DNA from: TH-plancto1 sp043777375
GTDB taxonomy: Bacteria; Planctomycetota; Planctomycetia; Planctomycetales; Planctomycetaceae
DNA: 64,000 bases
Direction of reading: 5' to 3'
Assembly: GCA_043777375.1 (NCBI GenBank)
Contig: JAYWHX010000126.1
Location: 48,046 to 112,045, forward strand
Position 1 is the first letter of the stretch. Every line of letters starts with the position of its first letter. Positions 54,859 to 64,000 of this stretch are shown here, piece by piece. Below the pieces are notes generated by a model. It was not told the origin of the DNA, did not search any database, and worked only from the letters and a program-made list of their open reading frames with translations. The translations under genes and the position numbers were made by a program.

Positions 54859-54891
54859 CGAGACAAATGCTCTCGACGGGTCGCTGTGAGC
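54859..54891 (+). repeat. 33-nt direct repeat, right of hicBA
   Basis: Starts CGAGACAAATGCTCTCGACG and continues TCGCTGTG; same orientation as 54243-54275. It lies 33 bp after hicA. Confidence 0.7.
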
Positions 54892-54952
54892 ACAGCGGTC
54901 GTCGCCGTCAGCCGACGACGACAGTCACCATCCGGCTCACGCCGGACGCTCG

Positions 54953-56119
54953 CTATCCCCCCGCCCCAAACAGCGCCACGCTGGCCGTGAAGCCATGAAT
55001 GTAGTTCTGCCCAGCGACCGGTCCGAGTTCGCCTTGGGCGAAGAACCCGGCGAGGGGGATGGAGCCGGCGACATCCTGGATGGCGTGGGCGTCGTGATGC
55101 GGGGCGGTGAACATCTTTGTCCCGCGCCCGTTACAGCTGAACAGCAATCCGCCAGCTGCGGGTCCGGCTTCGAGGGAGCGGGAGAGGAGCGATCGCAAAT
55201 CCTCGTCTGCGGTGCTGGCGTCGCGGACATGGAACTGCATCGTCTGGCCGGTGCGGATCAGGTTGCCGAGGGCGAGGGCGCCGCTCTCGCGATCGGCTCC
55301 GATGACGTTCGCGATCAGGAAATCTCCGCGCTCGAATCGATCCTTGTATTCACTCATCGCCAAGCCGACATGTACCCCGCGCTGAATTAAGAGCTGATCA
55401 GCGGGGCTTGAATCGCGGTACAGAGTGTTGAGCTGTTCGAGGGCGGGGCGACCGCCGAGTTCGACGAGCATGTTTCGATTGGCGCGAGTCACCACAAAGT
55501 GCTGCCCGATGGGACGGCACCCTTGCGAGACGACCGAGCGGATGGAGACCGGCCCGCCGACAACCACGCCAACGCTGCCGTGATCATACTCGCCATCGTT
55601 CAGGAACAAACGATTCTCGCCGGGTGCGCTGGCCCCACTCGCCATACCGCCCAGGACTGGCAGGCCTGGGAACTCAGCTGCGAAATGTGCGAGCATGGAG
55701 TCAACAGAGCAGGAGAAGGGATCGCCGAGCAGGAACGCAGCCCGAGGAGAGGCAGCCACGATATCGGCCGATGGGGCCCCCGTCGCCAGCAAGCCATCGA
55801 GCGTCCGCTCGAATGCGATATGAAACGCATCCACTCCACAGCCCGGCAATGATGCCACCCAGACCGCGATGGACGGCCCGTTCTCGTACTCATGCCCGTT
55901 GGCTGCCACGGATTCCGCTGTACAACCGACCAGGACACGGGATTTCAAGGACTCGAACAGATGCCGCCCGAAGCCGGGATCAGTGGTGTGGTGGGGTGAC
56001 ACAAAGACAAAGGCCAGATCTGCGGGTTGCCCCGCGAGCTGTTGATCAATGGAAGCGACAGCCTCGCGAACCGCTTGGCGCGTCTCGTGGACTTGATTTC
56101 CGGCACTCGCAAACCGCAT
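54953..56119 (-). CDS. FIST N- and C-domain protein
   Basis: A 388-residue cytoplasmic protein with FIST_N (residues about 25-215) followed by FIST_C (about 225-365). FIST domains are predicted small-molecule sensors in signal transduction. Visible family features are ADLAFVFVSPHH at the N-terminal strand, LVGCTAESV, VLGGMASGA and, near the end, GLLFSCNGRGTKMFTAPHHDA with FFAQGELGPV. The ATG at 56119 behind AGAAAG is used; a GTG at 56143 adds eight residues. No kinase or receptor domain is fused, and no partner gene is adjacent. Confidence 0.87.
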   Translation of the reverse strand: MRFASAGNQVHETRQAVREAVASIDQQLAGQPADLAFVFVSPHHTTDPGFGRHLFESLKSRVLVGCTAESVAANGHEYENGPSIAVWVASLPGCGVDAFHIAFERTLDGLLATGAPSADIVAASPRAAFLLGDPFSCSVDSMLAHFAAEFPGLPVLGGMASGASAPGENRLFLNDGEYDHGSVGVVVGGPVSIRSVVSQGCRPIGQHFVVTRANRNMLVELGGRPALEQLNTLYRDSSPADQLLIQRGVHVGLAMSEYKDRFERGDFLIANVIGADRESGALALGNLIRTGQTMQFHVRDASTADEDLRSLLSRSLEAGPAAGGLLFSCNGRGTKMFTAPHHDAHAIQDVAGSIPLAGFFAQGELGPVAGQNYIHGFTASVALFGAGG

Positions 56120-56402
56120 TGGGAGGCTTTCTGAAGAACACACTCGGCATGAATACTGTCACTCTGACCGGGACAGGCGTTGGGATCAAGGCTGGGGAGA
56201 GAGACATCAGCGGGGATCGATCGGTCTCGGATTGAACCGAGGCCCGACGTGCCGGGGACTTTCCGTGCCCTGAGTCCCCAAAACGTTCGTCTCTGGTTGA
56301 GTTACGATGCCAGCCTACAAATCGGATCAACGCCACATCAATTGATTGACCTGAAAAAACACGCAAAAGCGAATACGAGAGAGGAGGTCGCTGGCTGTCG
56401 CA

Positions 56403-57815
56403 TCAGTCACACGGATCGCCTTGCAAATGGCCGCCGATCTCGCCAGCAGCATCAGATGTATTCAAACGGTCACCACCACCCGCCAACGGTTCGAACACTC
56501 TCAACAACCTCAAATGACGACACTGAACTTTCGACATCTCGACGGGCAGTCCGTTCTCAAACGCGAATCGATATGTCATCTTGAGATTTCCGTCGGCGTA
56601 CACCTCAGAAAAGTTTTTCCCGGAAAGTGTAATTCGAGTTGTGTACCCGACTGCCACAATACCCAGCGCGAAATAGCACAATATCCATGCCGGAATCATA
56701 TACTTGCGGATTCGAGAATCCGGAGTGATCTCCCGAATGGACGAAAAACACAGTATCACGAGAACAGACAGCATGGGCAGCCAGAATCTGGTGTCATAAT
56801 AGGGCCACGCAATCATCAGTGCGGAATAGGAAATGAAATACAATGCGACTGGCAGCATGTTCCGGTTATTCACCAGGGATTTCGCACCCCGCAGAGCAAT
56901 AATCCAAAGTAAACCACCGGAGACATAAAACGCAGGACTCAACCACAAGAGTTTCGATTGCGGCGCATTCAGGAACAACTGTCCAAACTCAGACAACCGA
57001 AAACATACATTCTTGTAGATGAAACCGATAATACCAAACTGACCCATCTCAGTCAGTAAAGACTGAAAGTAACTCTGCTTCATTGAAAACTGTGTGGCAT
57101 ACCAGTCCATCCTTTGAACCAACAGAAACAAGGCGACTAACGCAGGGACGACACCACAGAGGGTCATCACTGCCACTCGCTTGGCACGGCTGCGAATGTA
57201 CACGCGGGCGAACAGGTGGTCAGCATGTAGAATCACTGTCAAAAAGACAGCTGGAAACAGTGCCAGACCCACTGACCGGCACTGTAATGCGGCAATTGAC
57301 AGGATGAAACAACACAGAAAACTCCACCATTTTGTCGTTCCCGACTGACTGCTAAACAGACATGCAAAATAGACTGCCAAGGAAGAGACAGCAAAGTAAA
57401 GGAGCTCTGACAGTGGAATCGCAGCTGACTTCACGGTTAACCATGAGGACAGGACCAGTGTCACTGCAAGTTCCGTCGAATTGGCAGTCCAGTGACACCA
57501 TGCTCGCAGCACCCAGAGTCCGATCGCCAAAAACACAAGATTCAACAAACACAACGTCGACGAAGAGGCGAAGCCAGTCTTCAACAAGGCTCGAACTACG
57601 AAGGGATAGCCAACTGGAAACTGGTCGACCTTTCCTTCCACCAAATAACCATGCCCGTGGTGTTGGGAGACTGCCATAGTCAGTAGTCGGCCTGCGTCAA
57701 AATTCAATCGGAGCGGCGAGGCAATCTGAATCCCGTAGGCGACGACGAGGAATGCACAAAACACCCTGACCAACCGACGAGCCAGTGAATGCTGTTGCGA
57801 TAAAGACGCACTCAC
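56403..57815 (-). CDS. Polytopic membrane protein, GT-C glycosyltransferase-like
   Basis: A 470-residue protein with about ten to twelve hydrophobic segments across its length. The first extracytoplasmic loop contains an Asp (NFDAGRLLTMA) and a DQFPVGYPFVVRAL segment, which recall GT-C membrane glycosyltransferases of the GT39/PMT type. Family assignment is tentative. The gene is AT-richer than its neighbours, and stands alone; both facts fit recent transfer. A GTG start at 57815 has GGGAG 7 nt upstream. No clear soluble domain is present except the C-terminal 50 residues. Confidence 0.65.
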   Translation of the reverse strand: MSASLSQQHSLARRLVRVFCAFLVVAYGIQIASPLRLNFDAGRLLTMAVSQHHGHGYLVEGKVDQFPVGYPFVVRALLKTGFASSSTLCLLNLVFLAIGLWVLRAWCHWTANSTELAVTLVLSSWLTVKSAAIPLSELLYFAVSSLAVYFACLFSSQSGTTKWWSFLCCFILSIAALQCRSVGLALFPAVFLTVILHADHLFARVYIRSRAKRVAVMTLCGVVPALVALFLLVQRMDWYATQFSMKQSYFQSLLTEMGQFGIIGFIYKNVCFRLSEFGQLFLNAPQSKLLWLSPAFYVSGGLLWIIALRGAKSLVNNRNMLPVALYFISYSALMIAWPYYDTRFWLPMLSVLVILCFSSIREITPDSRIRKYMIPAWILCYFALGIVAVGYTTRITLSGKNFSEVYADGNLKMTYRFAFENGLPVEMSKVQCRHLRLLRVFEPLAGGGDRLNTSDAAGEIGGHLQGDPCD

Positions 57816-58420
57816 GAGGCATCTCCCGGGTTGTTGAAGATTGCTTGAATGTTGAAACAGCTTCCACAGCTCCGCTCGTCGCGAACCCCTCGGTCCTCGT
57901 TTCGTTGTGCAGTCTAGCTCTCGGTCATCAGATGTCGAGGAGGAGTTCTACAGGTCATTCGCCCGTGTGCGGCCAGATTTTACGGCACCTGTGAAAACGC
58001 CCCACGTCCAGCCCGCAGCGCCCGCCAAGGCCGCGTGCCGGACACCCATCGCTTGGGCCGAGACTCGACGCATTCGTCCGGTTCGAGATTCGATCAGTGA
58101 TACGATTTTTTTTTCGTGGAGAAACGCGACAAAAGATCCCCGATTACTGTGCAAACCGAGGTTTCTGGCACGCGGCCCTGGCTGGCGCGGCGGGCTAGAC
58201 AGAGTTTCCCGCCACGCTCGGGGCTTGGCGGGAAACTCGCCAGGGCGTCGAGCGTTTATCCCGGTGCCAAAAAATCTGGCGGGACACATTCGCAGCATCC
58301 CTATTCGCGGTCTCAGCTTTCCCCCAAAGGTCTGACGCATTCCGGTTGCCGGTCAGGCTCTCGCTCGCGATGATCCGTTGGACTGTGCCACAATCCCTCT
58401 CACATTTGGTGGACCTGTTG
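57816..58420. other. Structured non-coding region
   Basis: About 605 bp without a supported gene. From 58108 it includes a partial relative of the RAYT-associated repeat (GGAGAAACGCGACAAAAGAT) and from 58160 to 58280 a nested hairpin. The promoters of the membrane-protein gene (leftward) and the thioesterase gene (rightward) should be here; none is clear. Confidence 0.5.
58202..58238. repeat. 13-bp perfect stem within a longer nested hairpin
   Basis: GAGTTTCCCGCCA pairs perfectly with TGGCGGGAAACTC around an 11-nt loop. Outside it, CCCTGGC with GCCAGGG and CTGGCAC with GTGCCA continue the symmetry to roughly 58160-58275. Confidence 0.75.
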
Positions 58421-58831
58421 ATGCCGATCGACTCTCACGACATTCATGTTCGCGTGCGGTACTGCGAGACCGATGCGATGGGTTATTTGCATCACGCCAA
58501 CTATTTCAATTTCTTTGAGATGGGGCGGACCGAGCTGTTCCGGGCTCAAGGCGGGAATTATCGGGTGATGGAAGAGCGTGGATATTTCCTTGTCGTGGTC
58601 AAGATTGAGTGCCACTACAAGGTTCCATCTCGCTTCGATGACGAGCTGCTGATTCGCACTCGGATCTCGCGGCTGACACCCGCCAAGCTGGAGCATGAGT
58701 ACGAGGTGTTTCGTGCGGGTCTCCCGGTCGCAAAAGGACACAGTGTGCTGGCCTGCGTCGACCGCGAAGGGAAAGTGCAGAGGATCACCGATGAGATTCT
58801 CTATGGGATTGAGAGTTCGGAGTCGACCTGA
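58421..58831 (+). CDS. Acyl-CoA thioesterase (YbgC-like, 4HBT)
   Basis: A 136-residue hotdog-fold thioesterase. The N-terminal motif VRVRYCETDAMGYLHHANYFNFFEMGRTEL is the YbgC/4-hydroxybenzoyl-CoA thioesterase signature, with the catalytic Asp in ETDAMG (near residue 18). KIECHYKVPSRFDDELLIRT follows as in the family. The start at 58421 is chosen by family length; a longer frame from 58346 is not needed. Members hydrolyse short- or medium-chain acyl-CoA or act with Tol-Pal proteins, and no tol gene is near. Confidence 0.87.
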   Translation: MPIDSHDIHVRVRYCETDAMGYLHHANYFNFFEMGRTELFRAQGGNYRVMEERGYFLVVVKIECHYKVPSRFDDELLIRTRISRLTPAKLEHEYEVFRAGLPVAKGHSVLACVDREGKVQRITDEILYGIESSEST

Positions 58832-59237
58832 ACAAGAATGCGGTGACTTCCCCGAGGGGGCAGGTTTTCCGCGTGCCTGTGCGTCTCGCTGACAATCAGG
58901 CCACCACGGGGTCACTCGCTCTCAGGAAGAAACACGAAAGGCACGAGACACACGAAAACAGAGGGGCCGGAGACAAAAGTCGACACTCACTTTTCCGAGT
59001 CTGTGGCACCGGCTTTCATGGGTTCCCCCAAACAAGTCTCCCCACTTTTCGTGTGTTTCGTGCCTTTCGAGGTTCCAATTTCCCCTCCCCCAGTGGTCAA
59101 TGCCGAGAAGAACCGAAATACCGGCTGCAAACCACCGGTTTTCTCCTCCGGGGCGACACGCTCGAATCGGCAGCGTCTGACCGACTATGATGTCGCTTTG
59201 ACTTTTTGTGGCGCCGAAGTGGACAGGGGCGGAGCCG
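58832..59237. other. Intergenic region before purL
   Basis: About 405 bp with no gene. Its main content is the inverted repeat at 58935-59069. The purL promoter should lie between 59070 and 59237; I see no consensus. Confidence 0.5.
58935..59069. repeat. 135-bp inverted repeat (CGAAAGGCACGA type)
   Basis: The 24-nt left core starts CGAAAGGCACGAGACACACG (58935) and the right core, in reverse complement from 59069, starts CGAAAGGCACGAAACACACG: one difference in 24. Flanking bases also pair in part. It is a third, unrelated family of long palindrome in this window. Confidence 0.82.
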
Positions 59238-62219
<2,982 letters not shown>

Positions 62220-62295
62220 GGAATTGCGAAACAGCACTGGCGATCAAGTTGACCGCCAAAAGGCGATAATGCTTTTGCGTATCCCAGTCTTCTCA

Positions 62296-63042
62296 TCACA
62301 CGAGTAAAGCCAAGCGACTCTCAGGAAAACCTTGACAGACTCTCCCATCTAGGATCCCGTCATCTTGTGGTACACCCGAATCGTCTCGGTAGTACTGCTT
62401 GAAAAAGTGGGCCACTCCAGCAGAGCGGCACTGCGAGTCGATATCCCGCACCCAGTCCAGGTCCATTAGTCGACGACTGCCCTTCTTGGCGCGTTCACAT
62501 CCCGTGATCACCCAGTCGATCCCCCACAGATACTGGCAAAAGTCCATCGCCTCAATCAATGGCTCAGCCGAGATGAATCGAACCGCAGCTGGAATCTTCA
62601 GCAGTGTCTCGACGCGGTGTAGAGAACTATTACAGCCCGCTGTCACTCCGAGCCACACGTTGGGATATCCCGTCCCCCAATCGTCAGGCAGGCAATCGAC
62701 GATCCGATCGGCTCGCTTTGTCAGGACCAGCCAGTCGAGGTGCGGGCAATCTGCGATCACTTTCCAGGCCTCATCGCGCCACCCATCCGCCCCCGGATGA
62801 AAAAAGTCGGACATCGAGCACGTAAACACCCTCGCCCGCCGCCCTTCCTCTTCCGCTCGACGATTCCAGCGAGCCGGATTGTCCCAATTCTTGGTCCGCA
62901 TCGGACCCTTGAACGGCTCGTGGCCACCCCGCCGCATGATCGTGTCGATGTAACAGAACCGACACTCTTCACTAACCTTGTGGCAGCCCCACCAGAAGTT
63001 TTGAGTGTGATCGGTCCAACCGATACCGGTGTGCTCAGCCAT
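62296..63042 (-). CDS. DUF5131 (Gp37/Gp68-like) three-Cys-motif protein
   Basis: A 248-residue protein of the phage Gp37/Gp68 family (DUF5131). The N-terminus MAEHTGIGWTDHTQNFWWGC leads into a cysteine cluster, GCHKVSEECRFCY (C-x6-C-x2-C), that gives the group its three-Cys-motif name and suggests a radical-SAM-like iron-sulfur site. RVFTCSMSDFFHPGAD, DWLVLTKRADR and RFISAEPLIEAMD are further family features; the protein should fold as a TIM-barrel-like enzyme. The ATG at 63042 is used; a frame to 63285 runs back through the promoter region. The divergent gene encodes TcmP, the usual partner. The reaction is unknown. Confidence 0.87.
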   Translation of the reverse strand: MAEHTGIGWTDHTQNFWWGCHKVSEECRFCYIDTIMRRGGHEPFKGPMRTKNWDNPARWNRRAEEEGRRARVFTCSMSDFFHPGADGWRDEAWKVIADCPHLDWLVLTKRADRIVDCLPDDWGTGYPNVWLGVTAGCNSSLHRVETLLKIPAAVRFISAEPLIEAMDFCQYLWGIDWVITGCERAKKGSRRLMDLDWVRDIDSQCRSAGVAHFFKQYYRDDSGVPQDDGILDGRVCQGFPESRLALLV

Positions 63043-63133
63043 GACGATCCCTCCACTGCTCTCGACATCCCCAGTGTTCAATCGGCAGAGAAGTCTAGGT
63101 TTGCGACTCGATTGACTCCATCCGAATTGGTAA

Positions 63134-63162
63134 TTGACATTCACTGTGTACACCAGTATAGA
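63134..63162 (+). promoter_or_regulatory. Sigma70-type promoter of tcmP
   Basis: A perfect -35 box TTGACA (63134-63139), a 17-nt spacer and TATAGA (63157-63162) precede tcmP. The start would be near 63169, 59 nt before the ATG. This is the clearest promoter in the window. The spacer end and -10 contain the 12-mer also found upstream of the methyltransferase gene. Confidence 0.72.
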
Positions 63163-63227
63163 TAACCGTCGCATTCCGGCAAACAGCGATTCCCATTTCC
63201 ACAATTCGATAAAATCAGGGGCCACTG

Positions 63228-63908
63228 ATGTCAGACAAGAATCACAGTTGGAGAATTGGCGCCCCGCTTCCGCTGATTCGACCACATAGCCTTGCCAAGC
63301 ATCGAGTGATCGAACAGTACCTGTTAAGGTACGTCAAAACCCTCACTAGCAACCCTCGCATGGACAAGTTGCGTCTCACACTTGTGGACGGATTTGCCGG
63401 GGGTGGAATGTATCGCGACGAGCTCATGAAAGATGATCGGTTTGGATCACCGTTGCTCATGCTTAAAGCAATGCGAGATGCAGAGGATGTGGCCGTCGAA
63501 GGGCGAACGAAGGAGTTCAGGCTCGATGTCGAGTATTTCTTCATTGAGAAGGATCGTGATGCCTTCGAACACTTGAAGGCAACCCTCAATAGTTCTGCTT
63601 ATCAGTCCGTCGTCGCAGAAAAGGCAACACTGCTGAACGACACTTTCACGAATCAAGTCGAGCGGATCGTCAGGCACGTGAAGGAGCAGAGCGACAAGAA
63701 GAGAGTGATCTTCGTCCTTGACCAGTTCGGATGGATCAACGCCCCTATGCCACAGCTCCGCCACATCCTTAGTGAGCTTGAAAACGCTGAGATTATACTG
63801 ACATTCGCGACAGATACGTTGATCGACTATCTCAGCACTAACGAAACCACGCAGAAGAGTCTTGAGAAAGTCGGCCTGCCGATTGGCTCCGAGAAGATTT
63901 TGACGTAA
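63228..63908 (+). CDS. tcmP: Three-Cys-motif partner protein TcmP, probably truncated
   Basis: A 226-residue protein of the TcmP family, always found next to a DUF5131 gene. It starts with LIRPHSLAKHRVIEQYLLRY and has the methyltransferase-like motif LVDGFAGGGMYRDE (near residue 52), an FIEKD segment near 104 and FVLDQFGWINAP near 165. FATDTLIDYLSTNETTQKSLEKVGLP matches the middle of family members, but the frame stops 8 residues later (TAA at 63906-63908). Relatives usually continue for another 100-150 residues. The remaining 92 bp contain a stretch in another frame (HLVHVTGSD) that recalls the family C-terminus. A frameshift plus deletion is likely. Function is unknown. Confidence 0.8.
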   Translation: MSDKNHSWRIGAPLPLIRPHSLAKHRVIEQYLLRYVKTLTSNPRMDKLRLTLVDGFAGGGMYRDELMKDDRFGSPLLMLKAMRDAEDVAVEGRTKEFRLDVEYFFIEKDRDAFEHLKATLNSSAYQSVVAEKATLLNDTFTNQVERIVRHVKEQSDKKRVIFVLDQFGWINAPMPQLRHILSELENAEIILTFATDTLIDYLSTNETTQKSLEKVGLPIGSEKILT

Positions 63909-64000
63909 CCATTCACACCCCGGCTGCATGACCGTTTGAAACTGGTCTTTCCGAGAATCTCGAAATCGGCGACATCTGGTGCATGTCACTGGATCAGATC

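Noticed and set aside
58020..58110. A tRNA-like stretch with GGTTCGAGATTC
   Set aside because: No acceptor stem, D-arm or anticodon stem can be formed around it.

Overview
The window looks like chromosomal DNA from a bacterium of the phylum Planctomycetota, probably the Planctomycetaceae side. The evidence is gene content: a cytochrome-type DUF1549/DUF1553 (PSCyt/PSD1) protein, a DUF1501 protein, a BatA-type vWA membrane protein, a GldF/GldG-like ABC gene set with a DUF4340 partner, an SLBB polysaccharide exporter, a Tat-type amidohydrolase and a PurL with a PurS-like N-terminus. Base composition is moderately GC-rich by eye. I found no rRNA, tRNA, CRISPR array or riboswitch.

Layout. 1-2 kb: 5' part of the PrkA serine kinase gene, running off the left edge. 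2.6-8.7 kb: malate dehydrogenase, a small membrane protein flanked by identical hairpins, a BatA-like protein and a companion, and citrate synthase. 9.2-14.6 kb: a three-gene ABC operon (ATPase, GldF-GldG fusion, DUF4340). 14.7-21.2 kb: photolyase, then an SbcD-like protein without its metal ligands, followed by an SMC/YhaN-like ATPase with two DUF4332-like domains. 21.2-30.8 kb: housekeeping genes (serA, rhomboid, DinB, secreted PDZ protease, tRNA-dihydrouridine synthase, creatininase-like, thiL). 31-37.5 kb: SLBB exporter with a Cys-rich lipoprotein, ribD, HEAT protein, fabZ, glgC. 37.8-46.2 kb: amidohydrolase, large PSCyt/PSD1 protein, flavin halogenase-like oxidoreductase behind a perfect palindromic operator, STAS/anti-sigma pair, SCO1-DUF420 fusion and a small CPMCK protein.

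46.2-54.9 kb is an accessory island: a RAYT (REP-associated transposase) gene with an in-frame stop beside a matching inverted repeat, a translationally coupled restriction-modification pair, a DUF1501 gene, an EVE-like/NucS-like nuclease, an IS200-like remnant inside nested inverted repeats, and a HicBA toxin-antitoxin pair between 33-nt direct repeats. 55-62.2 kb returns to FIST, a polytopic membrane protein, a thioesterase and purL. The right edge holds a divergent DUF5131 (three-Cys-motif)/TcmP pair; TcmP appears truncated.

Intergenic DNA is rich in dispersed palindromes of several families, and the hexamer CAGCTG is strongly over-represented everywhere. The best candidates for little-described biology are the dead-SbcD/SMC-DUF4332 pair, the DUF5131/TcmP pair, and the EVE-like/NucS nuclease beside the restriction-modification pair.
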